Assembly (NCBI GenBank): GCA_046262355.1
Contig: JBHEMX010000051.1
Coordinates: 6,331-70,330, forward strand
Reading direction: 5' to 3'
Source: DATADD01 sp046262355
GTDB lineage: Bacteria > Actinomycetota > CADDZG01 > WHSQ01
Length of the DNA: 64,000 nucleotides
The position numbers and the translations under genes are program-made. This document shows, one piece after another, positions 51,786 through 59,754 of this stretch; the stretch's first letter is position 1, and every line of letters starts with the position of its first letter. The notes under the pieces were generated by a model. It was not told where the DNA came from and did not search any database. It saw nothing but the letters and a program-made list of their open reading frames with translations.

Positions 51786-52688
51786 ATGCTCACCCTCTCC
51801 GGCTCCACCATGGCGGCAACGGCGCTGACGCTGCGGGCGACGGGCACCATAAGCGAGATACAGGGCTTCACGATGGTCACCGGCGCTCGCCTCGGCGCCG
51901 CCTTCGTCGTCATGCTCGTGGCGGTCCTCTACGCGTTCCGGCGCGGCAAGAGAGGCAGGCGCAAGACCCTGTCGACCGCCGTTCTGGCGCTCATGATCAC
52001 AGGAGCGATCTACCTCCCTGGGGCGTTGATCGGCTTGCTCTTGCTGCGCAGTGAGGTGTTTCGCAGCATCGATCTCCAGGCTCCGGCGTCTTTCGGCAAT
52101 GTTATCGAGGCAGGCTACGGCTGGATCCTCGGTCGCATCGACTCATGGCCCGCGCCGGTGCTTTTCGTCGGCGGCCTGGTTCTGCTGGTGGTTTCCTTCA
52201 GGTTGGTCGACGCTCTCGTGCCGGAATTGGATCAGGAACGACTTCAGGGATCTCGACTCAGCTGGCTACGTCGTAAATGGCCGATGTTCCTGCTGGGTAA
52301 CGTCGTCGTGATCGCGACCATGTCGGTATCGGTCGCACTCACCATCCTCGTCCCGCTGGTGGCAAAGGGCTATGTGCGGCGCCAGGACCTCGTCCCATAC
52401 ATCGTCGGTGCGGACCTGGGCACCCTCGTGGACAAGCTCCTGATCGCCTTCCTCGTCGGCGTGGGAGCGTCACATCCCGCGTCGCCCGTTCGTATCATCG
52501 TGGCAGAGCTTGCCGGAACCGCGGTCGTCGGTCTGGTGATGATGTCCGTCCTCTACGACCCGCTTTCGCGCGCGGTGTGGCGGATCCAGCACTACGTCAC
52601 GAGAGACAAGATGAGGCTTGCGCTCTTCACCGGCTCATTGTTCGCGATGCCATTACTCATCATCGCTATCTCCGCGGTTCTGGACTGA
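51786..52688 (+). CDS. Na/Pi-cotransporter-like membrane protein, start codon not found
   Basis: From ATG 51786 there are 300 residues with two inverted-repeat-type motifs of the Na/phosphate cotransporter (NptA/PNaS) family: LSGSTMAATALTLRATGTIS with GARLGAAFVVM, and later VPLVAKGYVRRQDL with VGADLGTLVDK. Coding-like residues continue upstream in the same frame (KLIRLLGALYVFIGALQIL, FLANAGSTLGLGWIGAM) back to about 51570, matching the family's first helix, yet no ATG, GTG or TTG occurs before the stop near 51503. So either a non-standard start, an error, or a damaged 5' end is present. The family signature QSSSA is not kept, so substrate is uncertain. Confidence 0.6.
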   Translation: MLTLSGSTMAATALTLRATGTISEIQGFTMVTGARLGAAFVVMLVAVLYAFRRGKRGRRKTLSTAVLALMITGAIYLPGALIGLLLLRSEVFRSIDLQAPASFGNVIEAGYGWILGRIDSWPAPVLFVGGLVLLVVSFRLVDALVPELDQERLQGSRLSWLRRKWPMFLLGNVVVIATMSVSVALTILVPLVAKGYVRRQDLVPYIVGADLGTLVDKLLIAFLVGVGASHPASPVRIIVAELAGTAVVGLVMMSVLYDPLSRAVWRIQHYVTRDKMRLALFTGSLFAMPLLIIAISAVLD

Positions 52689-52703
52689 GTCACCAAGCAC
52701 AGC

Positions 52704-53723
52704 TCAGCGGTTGCGGCGATCGGATCCGTCGTAGAGTTGATCTGCGAGCTGCACCACCTCGTCGTGGCGCGCGACATTGTCGAGCCAGCGACGCGGGAGC
52801 GCCGCCGTTCCCATGCGAGCGCCCATCACGGCTCCGGCGATCGCCCCGTTCGTATCGGTTGCTCCTCCGGAGCCGACGACGCTGATGACGATGGACTCCA
52901 GGTCGTCCTCCTGTTGAGCACACCACAGCGCGACCTTCATCGCCTTCAACGTGTAGCCCATATCCATCGGGTCGTCGAGCTCGAGCGCCTCCAACTCCAC
53001 TCCGTCGGCCTCACGGATCGCCTCGACGACCTGCTCTAGCGCTGCGCTCTCCCACTCCCCCGTCCTGGCGGGCTGAAGTGCCGCAGCGAGCTCGGAAAAG
53101 TCGGTGATGCCGCCCGAAAGAGCAACGGCCAGGAGCGCGGCGACGACAACGGTGCTCCATTCGCAGCGGGCGTCGTAGTGGGTCGCAAGGGCACTCGTGC
53201 GCGCCGTGCGGATGAGGTATGCGCCCGAGGACCTGCACCGCAGCGCGACGGGCGCGCAGCGCGCAACCGCACCGTTGCCTGCGGAACTCCAGCCGCTTCG
53301 CTCCCACGCATTGCGCGCCGCCTCCATGACCTCTTTGCCGGACTCGAGCTCCGCCACGACGTCGCGCGTGAGAGCGCCGATGCCTCTGCCGCTCTCGCGC
53401 TTCCACTGCACGAGCTCGAGCCCGAAGAGGTCGGGGTTGAGCTCTTCGGATCGCAGCAGCGCCTTGGCCAGCACGACCGTCTCTGCGAGGTCGTCGTCCC
53501 ACGGGCGACCACGTTCCGCAGGATCGATGTCCCGGAGACCGTCCGGCCAGTGACGTCTGATCGCCGACCGGGACTCGCCCTCGGCAGCGACTCCGAGCGC
53601 GTTGCCGGTTGCCACGCCGAGCATGACGGCGCGATAGCGATCGAGCAGGGTCGAGTGGTCGATGCCGCCCGCGGCGGCTCCATCGACGAACGCCGCCAGA
53701 CCCGTGGTCGCCATGGTCGCCAT
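52704..53723 (-). CDS. ADP-ribosylglycohydrolase family protein
   Basis: A 339-residue ARH/DraG-type protein. LGVATGNALGVAAEG is the N-terminal signature, PWDDDLAETVVLA the first acidic metal site, and VGSGGATDTNGAIAGAVMGA the C-terminal metal site. Family members cleave ADP-ribose from proteins or small molecules with two Mg ions. In the last block the usual GGDTDT reads GGATDT, so one metal-binding Asp is Ala. Activity may be reduced or altered. ATG 53723. It converges on the transporter-like gene and is divergent from the ABC exporter genes. Confidence 0.82.
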   Translation of the reverse strand: MATMATTGLAAFVDGAAAGGIDHSTLLDRYRAVMLGVATGNALGVAAEGESRSAIRRHWPDGLRDIDPAERGRPWDDDLAETVVLAKALLRSEELNPDLFGLELVQWKRESGRGIGALTRDVVAELESGKEVMEAARNAWERSGWSSAGNGAVARCAPVALRCRSSGAYLIRTARTSALATHYDARCEWSTVVVAALLAVALSGGITDFSELAAALQPARTGEWESAALEQVVEAIREADGVELEALELDDPMDMGYTLKAMKVALWCAQQEDDLESIVISVVGSGGATDTNGAIAGAVMGARMGTAALPRRWLDNVARHDEVVQLADQLYDGSDRRNR

Positions 53724-53804
53724 CTTCCCCTAAACGAGCACGAGGCGGCGCATCCACGGCTTGCGTCGATGCGGTGCAGCGCCCGACGGTCCGCGTCCGC
53801 TCGA

Positions 53805-53810
53805 TATGGT
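53805..53810 (+). promoter_or_regulatory. Putative -10 box of a leaderless promoter for the ABC exporter
   Basis: TATGGT ends 6 nt before ATG 53817. No ribosome binding site is visible, so the ABC ATPase gene is probably leaderless. Confidence 0.4.
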
Positions 53811-53816
53811 CGCGGC

Positions 53817-54659
53817 ATGACTGTTGCCTTCGCCGCGCATGGTCTCGTCAAACGCTACGGCGCAACGCTCGCCCTTGCCGACGTCAGCCTGGCCGTCCAG
53901 GAGGGAGAGCTTGTCGGCCTGCTGGGACCGAACGGAGCGGGGAAATCGACGCTCGTCAAGATCGCCTGTGGCCTTGTGCGCCCCACGGAGGGGCGAGCCC
54001 AGGTCTGTGGTGCTCCCGCCGGCTCCCCGCCGGCTCGCGCCGCGCTCGGCTACCTTGCCGAGCTCTTCCGCTTCCCGGGATGGCTTGCCGCCCGCGAGGT
54101 GCTCGAGCTACACCAGCGGCTCACCGGCTCGAGGGGTGGGGCCTCGGAGCGAGGCGAGCTCCTCGAGCTCGTCGGCCTCGCCGGCGTGACCCACCGGCGG
54201 GTCGAGGCGATGTCCAAGGGCATGCAGCAGCGGCTCGGCATCGCACAGGCCCTGATCGGATCGCCTCGTGTCTTGATGCTCGACGAGCCCACCAGCGCCC
54301 TCGATCCGGCGGGACGCCGAGGGGTCCGGGCGATACTCGAGGAGGTCCGGGCGCGCGGGATAGCGGTGCTGCTGAACTCCCACCTGCTGAGCGAGGTCGA
54401 GCTCGTTTGCGACCGCGTGGTGATCCTGTCGCGCGGAGCCATCGTCGCACAGGGAAGCCCCACAGAGATGGCATCCCCTCGTGGAGTCGAGATCGACACG
54501 GACGGCGGTGTGCGCGCATGGCCGGATGCCGCCCGGGACGACATCCCCCGCCTCGTCTCCGAACTCGTCGCAGAGGGAGCGCTGATCTACGGCGTACGCG
54601 CCGCCAAGCCGACGCTCGAAGACGTCTACCTCGAGGCGGTCGGAGGCGAGATGGGGTGA
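53817..54659 (+). CDS. ABC transporter ATP-binding protein (ABC-2 type)
   Basis: A 280-residue ATPase. Walker A GPNGAGKSTL, signature MSKGMQQRLGIAQ, Walker B VLMLDEPTSALD and the switch His in LNSHLLSEVEL. The C-terminal about 60 residues (LEDVYLEAVGG at the end) are typical of ABC-2 exporters. The Q-loop region LAELFRFPGWL is less standard. It is coupled to the permease gene by a GTGA overlap. The pair probably exports a lipid, peptide or drug; the substrate is unknown. Confidence 0.88.
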   Translation: MTVAFAAHGLVKRYGATLALADVSLAVQEGELVGLLGPNGAGKSTLVKIACGLVRPTEGRAQVCGAPAGSPPARAALGYLAELFRFPGWLAAREVLELHQRLTGSRGGASERGELLELVGLAGVTHRRVEAMSKGMQQRLGIAQALIGSPRVLMLDEPTSALDPAGRRGVRAILEEVRARGIAVLLNSHLLSEVELVCDRVVILSRGAIVAQGSPTEMASPRGVEIDTDGGVRAWPDAARDDIPRLVSELVAEGALIYGVRAAKPTLEDVYLEAVGGEMG

Positions 54660-55513
54660 GCACCGCATGGGTCATCGCGAGCTATACCTTGCGCGAGTCA
54701 CTTCGTCGGCGCGTGTTCATCGTGATCCCGATCGCCACCGTGGCCTTCCTGGGCCTCTATGCGCTTGGAACGCACCAGGCGTTCCGCTCGATCGAGGGGA
54801 CGGCGCAGACGGGCTTCGGGCTCGTGGACGCGCAGGCTCTTGCCGGAGCGACCCTCGTCGGTCTGTCGATGTTCGTGACGCTGTTCCTGGGAGCTGCGCT
54901 GGGCATCTTCCTCACCTTCAGCACGGTTCGAGGGGACGCCGAACAGGGGCTGCTGCAGCCGCTCGTGGTCAGACCGGTCGCCCGCCCCGGGCTGCTCGCC
55001 GGCCGCTTCCTCGGCGCCTCCGTCCTCTGCGTCGTCTATGTGTGGCTGCTCTACGCGGGCTCGGTGATCATCACGGGCACGATCGGAGGCTGGTGGCCCG
55101 ATCCCGTGATCGTTCCCGCACTGGATCTCGCCGCGGGCGTGATGATCATGACCGCTCTATCCCTGCTGGGATCGATCTATCTGTCCGCTCTCACCAACGG
55201 GATCGTGATGTTCACCGTGTACGGGGCCGGACTGATGTCGGGGCTTCTGGGACAGCTCGGCGACGTGCTGTCGTCGCCGACGCTCGAGACGACGGGCCAG
55301 ATCGCGTCGTGGGTGCTTCCCTTCGAGGCGTTGTATCAAGCAGGGCTCAACTCATTGACGTCGAGCGCTACCGGGCTCACCCGGGTGATCGTGCAGCTCG
55401 GCCCGCTCGGCGGCGCTCAGGCCGGAGGGCCCTGGTTGGGCGCGTGGGCGCTCGCCTACCTCGCGCTCGTCGGTGCCGCCGCGCTGGCGGGGTTCGTGCG
55501 CCGCGATCTCTGA
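54656..55513 (+). CDS. ABC-2 type transporter permease
   Basis: A 285-residue membrane protein with six hydrophobic segments, starting WVIASYTLRESLRRRVFIV after GTG 54656. FSTVRGDAEQGLLQPLVVRPVAR is the cytoplasmic loop conserved in ABC-2 permeases. A large outer stretch (LTSSATGLTRVIVQLGPLGG) precedes the last span. It overlaps the ATPase stop by 4 bp and forms the membrane half of the exporter. Confidence 0.85.
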   Translation: MSTAWVIASYTLRESLRRRVFIVIPIATVAFLGLYALGTHQAFRSIEGTAQTGFGLVDAQALAGATLVGLSMFVTLFLGAALGIFLTFSTVRGDAEQGLLQPLVVRPVARPGLLAGRFLGASVLCVVYVWLLYAGSVIITGTIGGWWPDPVIVPALDLAAGVMIMTALSLLGSIYLSALTNGIVMFTVYGAGLMSGLLGQLGDVLSSPTLETTGQIASWVLPFEALYQAGLNSLTSSATGLTRVIVQLGPLGGAQAGGPWLGAWALAYLALVGAAALAGFVRRDL

Positions 55514-55597
55514 GGTTTGCCGGGCGAGACCCGTCGCAGAAGCGCGCTCTATCCACCGCGGAAGGATGGGTCCGTGTCGGAGAACGTTGGGTGTGCG

Positions 55598-56788
55598 TCA
55601 GAGGACGTCATGCTCACGGTCCTCGAAACGGCGGCCGGGGCTGAAGGGATGATCATCCGGCGCGGTCTTTCCCGTGAGGACATCGATGAGGCGACGGCTG
55701 CCCGCCGGCGCCACCATGATGCCGTGGCCGCTGTAGCCCGCGTTGACGTGAAGGCCCGCCTGCGCCGTCTCGCCGAGCAGCGGCCGGCGGTCGGGCGTCA
55801 TCGTGTACTGCCCGGAGTGGATGAGCCACGGCACACGATTGTCGTGGAACACCGCGTTCCAGAAGGGGGACACTCGACCAAGGGCCACCGGGCTCGAGGG
55901 ATGCAGCAGAGCGAAGGCGTAGCGATGATCTGGAGCGACATCCTCCACCGGCGGAGTGGGCGGCGTCGAGGGGTCGATGTGCAGCGCGAATGCGCCGCGC
56001 AGCGCGGGACGCCAATGCGCCCCCGTGTCGTCGTCGATCGTCATGGGAGCATCCGCAGGAGCCGCGGGCAAGGTGGGAAAGACCAGCTTGTGGCGGACCA
56101 CGGTGGACAGCGGAAGGCCCACGCCGGCGAGCGCCGCCACCGCGCCCGAGAAGGGCCCTGCGGCGATGACGACGGTCTCGGTCGACACGGTTCCGAGCGT
56201 AGTGACGACCCCGGTCAACCGGTCGCCCTCGATCTCGAACCCGACGGCCTCACACCCCAGCATCACGCGTGCACGGGATCCGGCGACGAGACCCATCGTG
56301 AGCTGCTTGGGATCGAGGAACCCATCCCCGGCGCGCCAGCGAGCCTGGATCACGTCGTGCGCGACGTACGGGAATCGCTCTCTAACCTCGGCACCGTCGA
56401 GCAGCTCGATGTCGCTCTGTCCCCACGTGCGCTGCCGCGCCACGAGCGCGCGCTGGCGCGCGGCGCGCACCTCGTCCGTCGTGACCCATAGGTAGCCTTG
56501 GCTGCGCACGTCCGGGTCGTACGCGCCCTGCCGCGTGATGTCGGCGAAGTTCAAGAACAGCTCGACGGACTCGCGCACGAGGTCGAGCTCCTCGCGGTTG
56601 TCGAACTGAAGGCGAAACGCTCCCGTCGACACCGGCGTCGTGAGCGTGCACAGGGCGGCTCTGCGCTCGAGCAGGAGCGGTCGGAGCCCGGCCCGCGCCG
56701 CCCAGAAGGCGGTCGCCGCGCCGACCACCCCTCCACCGACGATCACGATCTCTGCAGCGCGCGGCAGGCGCGCGTCGTAGTGGATCAT
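55598..56788 (-). CDS. FAD-dependent oxidoreductase (DAO / sarcosine oxidase-like)
   Basis: A 396-residue flavoprotein. The dinucleotide-binding start is IVIVGGGVVGAATAFWAAR, with LLLERR following; RERFPYVAHDVIQARW and the C-terminal TPDRRPLLGETAQAGLHVNAGYSGHGIM are the family's other FAD contacts. It oxidises a secondary or tertiary amine or D-amino acid and passes electrons to oxygen or an acceptor. ATG 56788 is chosen because the Rossmann fold begins soon after; the longer frame to 56887 adds an unlikely basic stretch. It is divergent from the NIPSNAP-like gene. Confidence 0.85.
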   Translation of the reverse strand: MIHYDARLPRAAEIVIVGGGVVGAATAFWAARAGLRPLLLERRAALCTLTTPVSTGAFRLQFDNREELDLVRESVELFLNFADITRQGAYDPDVRSQGYLWVTTDEVRAARQRALVARQRTWGQSDIELLDGAEVRERFPYVAHDVIQARWRAGDGFLDPKQLTMGLVAGSRARVMLGCEAVGFEIEGDRLTGVVTTLGTVSTETVVIAAGPFSGAVAALAGVGLPLSTVVRHKLVFPTLPAAPADAPMTIDDDTGAHWRPALRGAFALHIDPSTPPTPPVEDVAPDHRYAFALLHPSSPVALGRVSPFWNAVFHDNRVPWLIHSGQYTMTPDRRPLLGETAQAGLHVNAGYSGHGIMVAPAGSRRLIDVLTGKTAPDDHPFSPGRRFEDREHDVL

Positions 56789-56913
56789 CCTCGGACCCCT
56801 TCTCGCCTTGCCCGCGTCCGCTCTCCGCCGCCCCGCACTCGCCGCAGGACCGGGGCGCTCCACACGCGTCCACTGCGGCCGTAACATCGAAAAGGGCCGA
56901 CTGGAGGGACACC

Positions 56914-57210
56914 GTGACGCATCAGATCCGCAGCTACAGGATCAAGGACGGCAAGATGGACGAGTGGCTCCGTGAATGGAGGGACGTCGTCTGCCCCTTG
57001 CGAAGAAAGTACGGGTTCACGGTGGTCGGGGCGTGGGCCGACCGCGAAGAGCACCGCTTCCTCTGGATCGTGAGGCACGACGGCGACCTCGCCTCCGAGG
57101 ATGCCCGCTACCACTCGGCGCCCGAGCGAGCCGCCCTCGATCCGAACCCGGCGCGCCATGTCGAGCGCGCCGAGACCTGGCTGGCGTCTGCGGTGACGGA
57201 TGACGGCTGA
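56914..57210 (+). CDS. NIPSNAP-like family protein
   Basis: A 98-residue ferredoxin-like dimeric-barrel protein. IRSYRIKDGKMDEWLREW and RKYGFTVVGAWAD with EHRFLWIVRHDGDL match the NIPSNAP domain, which is often a stress or small-molecule-binding module. GTG 56914 follows GGAGG with 6-nt spacing. It is next to the FAD oxidoreductase gene in divergent arrangement, so they may act on the same metabolite, which is inference. Confidence 0.72.
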   Translation: MTHQIRSYRIKDGKMDEWLREWRDVVCPLRRKYGFTVVGAWADREEHRFLWIVRHDGDLASEDARYHSAPERAALDPNPARHVERAETWLASAVTDDG

Positions 57211-57251
57211 GGGCCCAGCCGGGTGAACGGCGAGCCCACGGCGGAGTGGCG

Positions 57252-57257
57252 TAACAT
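57252..57257 (+). promoter_or_regulatory. Putative -10 box of a leaderless promoter
   Basis: TAACAT ends 6 nt before ATG 57264 of the membrane protein gene; no ribosome binding site is visible. The same TAACAT hexamer occurs at about 56882 ahead of the NIPSNAP-like gene. Confidence 0.4.
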
Positions 57258-57263
57258 CACGGC

Positions 57264-57950
57264 ATGAACCCGACCAACGGCGTCCTCAGCGAAGGCCGTC
57301 AGATGTACCAGCAACACTGGCGGCACCTCTTGCCCATCTCCTTCATCGTCTACGGTGGGGTTGCGGTAGTAAGCGCGCTGCTCGGCGCGGCGCTGGGATG
57401 GGTCGGAGCGATCATCGCCGCGCTCCTGTCGATCGTCGCCCTCTTCTGGGTCCAGGGTGCCCTCGTGGCGGCGGTCGACGACATCCGCGACGGGCGCGCC
57501 GACCTCTCCGTCGGCGATACCTTCCGGCGTGTCCGGCCTCGCATCGGACCCATAGCGCTCGCCTCGATCCTGGCGGGGCTCGGGATCGGCATCGGCCTGC
57601 TCCTGTTGATCATCCCCGGGCTGATCTTGATGACCATCTGGGTGGTTATCACACCTGCGATCGTTCTCGAGAACGCCGGCACACTCGACAGCTTCGGGCG
57701 CAGCCGTGAGCTCGTGCGCGGCCACGGGATGTCCGTCTTCGGCGTGATAGTTCTGACCTTCCTGATCCTCTTGGCCTTCGGCATCGTGCTCAGCGTGCTC
57801 ATGGCGCCGTTGCCCAGCGGCGTTCAGGAGTTCGTCTCGAATATCGTCAGCGGCGGCCTAACTGCGCCGTTCATCGCTCTGACATGGACGATCCTCTATT
57901 ACAGGCTGCGCGACGCGCGCGGAGACGCAACGTCGCTCGGCGCCGCCTGA
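57264..57950 (+). CDS. DUF7544/GDPD-membrane-domain-like polytopic protein
   Basis: A 228-residue membrane protein with six hydrophobic segments. The opening GVLSEGRQMYQQHWRHLLPIS, the central PGLILMTIWVVITPAIVLENAG and SFGRSRELVRGHGMSVFGVI form the pattern seen in the membrane domain of glycerophosphodiester phosphodiesterases and in related stand-alone proteins. Its function is not known. Likely leaderless. Convergent with the long amidase gene; stops are 20 bp apart. Confidence 0.7.
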   Translation: MNPTNGVLSEGRQMYQQHWRHLLPISFIVYGGVAVVSALLGAALGWVGAIIAALLSIVALFWVQGALVAAVDDIRDGRADLSVGDTFRRVRPRIGPIALASILAGLGIGIGLLLLIIPGLILMTIWVVITPAIVLENAGTLDSFGRSRELVRGHGMSVFGVIVLTFLILLAFGIVLSVLMAPLPSGVQEFVSNIVSGGLTAPFIALTWTILYYRLRDARGDATSLGAA

Positions 57951-57970
57951 GCGCCGAGCCTGCGGCACAG

Positions 57971-59443
57971 TCAAGGAGGCGTCACCTCGACGCCCAGCTT
58001 CGCCGGCCGCGCGCTTGCGCCGCCGGCCGCCTGTCCGGCTATCTTCAGAGAGTAGTATCCCGGCGCAACGGGGTCGCCGGCGTCGTCCAGTCCCTGCCAA
58101 CCCAGCCGCAGCTTGCGGCCGGAGGATGCGAGGGTCCGCACGACGCTGCCGTCGGCGGACGAGATGGAGATGGTCCACTCGAGCGGCTCGGTCGCCCGGG
58201 CACGCAGGCGAAGCCACGTCTCTCCGGCGACCATGGAACGCCTCGAGCGGCGCGGGCGGACGATCTTCGGTCGCCCGATCTCCGCAGCCGCCTGCCGGAT
58301 CCCGGACAGAGCCTTCACCAACCTGTTGCCGGGGCACACCGTCAATCCGGTGCGGCGATGACCGGACACGACCCGTAGCCTGACCTTCACGCCGGCGCGA
58401 TAGCGGGTCTTCGGCCCGCCGTCCGACACCATCGTCGTCCACCCGCCGGCCGGCACGTGGGCCACATCAAGTCGCCAAGCAAGCAATCGCTCGATGGCGT
58501 CGACGGTCGCGGCGGTTGGCTTCGTCGCAACGAAGTTGCCCATCGCGGAGACCGCGAACGCGCCGGAGTTGAAACCTTGTTGCGCGGCAGGCACCACCGG
58601 ACGCGTCATGCCTCCGGCGCGCCCTTCATAGATCGTGCCGAACCTGTCGACGAGGAAGTTGTACCCGATGTCACACCAGCCCTGGATCTGGGTGTGGTAG
58701 TAGTAGATGGCCCTCACGATGTCGTCGGATTCGGCGCTCGTGTAGGCATTGGATCCGGCCGTGTGATGCACGAATCCGGCCTTGACCCTGCGGGCGTAGT
58801 CCGCTCCACAGTTCTTCAGCGATTTCTTGGCGCCCCACATGGCGCGCGTCACGATCGAGGGCCTCGTCGTCGCGGCGCGCGCCGCGGTCTCGGTCGCGGT
58901 CCCAGTCGCGGTCTCGGGGGGGCGGGCCTGAGAGGGTCCCGAGCTGTCGATGAACACCACCTCGAGCCGGTTCACCGACGCAGCGGGCGAGACGTCTACG
59001 GCCACGTCGGCGCAGCGAGCGCCCCCGGTCCACAGGAGCTCGGTCGAGCGGCGCCGACGCTGCCACTCACCGGTACCGACGTCCGGACCGTCCTCCGGCT
59101 CGGCCTCCAACGTCCGTTCCTTGCCGAGGCGCGCAGCGTCCATCCCCGTGCTGACGCTCGCCGTCACGCGACCATGGGCTCGTTGCCTCCAGGTCACTCC
59201 CAGAGCGGCGAAACGGAATGGCGCACATAGGGTCTGCGCCGCACCCCCGCGGGAGCCCGCCAGCGGCGCACGCGTCACGCGCACCTTCCTCGCCTGCACC
59301 TTCCTGGCCTGCACCTTCCTCGCCTGCACCGGAGACGTCTCGACCCCGGCGCGCGCCGTCGTCGTCACGACCACCGAAGACAACAGGACGGCGCCGAGCG
59401 CGGCGACGGGCCCGGCGCGGCGAAGCTTCGATGGGAATGTCAT
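57971..59443 (-). CDS. Secreted N-acetylmuramoyl-L-alanine amidase (PGRP) with FlgD-like C-terminal domain
   Basis: A 490-residue exported protein. A signal peptide (KLRRAGPVAALGAVLLSSVVV) is followed by three copies of VQARK encoded by tandem 15-bp repeats. Residues 190-390 form the PGRP/Amidase_2 domain: AGFVHHTAGSNAYTSAE, DIGYNFLVDRFGTIYEGRAGG and VVSGHRRTGLTVCPGNRL hold the zinc His/His/Cys and the substrate pocket. The last 90 residues (LEWTISISSADGSVVRTLAS, VAPGYYSLKIAG) resemble the FlgD Ig-like domain. It probably cuts peptidoglycan at the cell surface. The leader carries two related 70-nt elements. Confidence 0.85.
   Translation of the reverse strand: MTFPSKLRRAGPVAALGAVLLSSVVVTTTARAGVETSPVQARKVQARKVQARKVRVTRAPLAGSRGGAAQTLCAPFRFAALGVTWRQRAHGRVTASVSTGMDAARLGKERTLEAEPEDGPDVGTGEWQRRRRSTELLWTGGARCADVAVDVSPAASVNRLEVVFIDSSGPSQARPPETATGTATETAARAATTRPSIVTRAMWGAKKSLKNCGADYARRVKAGFVHHTAGSNAYTSAESDDIVRAIYYYHTQIQGWCDIGYNFLVDRFGTIYEGRAGGMTRPVVPAAQQGFNSGAFAVSAMGNFVATKPTAATVDAIERLLAWRLDVAHVPAGGWTTMVSDGGPKTRYRAGVKVRLRVVSGHRRTGLTVCPGNRLVKALSGIRQAAAEIGRPKIVRPRRSRRSMVAGETWLRLRARATEPLEWTISISSADGSVVRTLASSGRKLRLGWQGLDDAGDPVAPGYYSLKIAGQAAGGASARPAKLGVEVTPP
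59281..59325 (-). repeat. Three tandem 15-bp repeats in the amidase gene
   Basis: Units of 15 bp (gcaccttcctcgcct on the plus strand, with one g/c change in the middle unit) encode the repeated VQARK/ARKVQ residues. Copy number could vary by slippage. Confidence 0.9.
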
Positions 59444-59541
59444 TGAAGGCCCCTCACACGCTGCTGGGTCGTGGCTCCACGGGTCGGATCAGAGGATCCT
59501 GGGTGAGCATGATAAGGCCGCCGAGCCGGCGCGCAACGGCT

Positions 59542-59710
59542 CGGGCCGGGCGCTTCCGGGCGCCCATACGACCTCCATCGTCGCTCAGCGGGGTACAGCC
59601 TCAAAGGCCCGAAGACCCGCGGCGGGCCCCCGAGCAGACCGGGGACCCGGTTCCCGGCGACCATGTGTCCTCCACCGACGCCCAGCGAGGGTACAGGAGC
59701 AAAGGTCCGG
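59542..59710 (-). promoter_or_regulatory. Two tandem related 70-nt elements in the amidase leader
   Basis: Copy A (59639-59710) and copy B (59542-59612) align over about 70 nt, sharing CTTTG, CTGTACCC, GCTG and TGGAGG on the minus strand. The outer stem differs in a compensatory way: GGACC/GGTCC in A, GGGCC/GGCCC in B. Each copy also has GGAGG followed after about 5 nt by ATG. They lie in the 311-bp region between the MMPL gene stop and the amidase start. They could be a tandem regulatory RNA, upstream small genes, or protein sites; I do not recognise the class. No other gene fits in this region. Confidence 0.5.
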
Positions 59711-59754
59711 AGAATCGCGCCGCGGCAGGCCGGGCGCGGTTCGAGAAACCCGCT

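Noticed and set aside
59440..59664. 74-codon minus-strand frame ending at the amidase start (ATGA overlap)
   Set aside because: The product is a Pro/Arg-rich string with no domain, and the conserved feature of the region is nucleotide structure.
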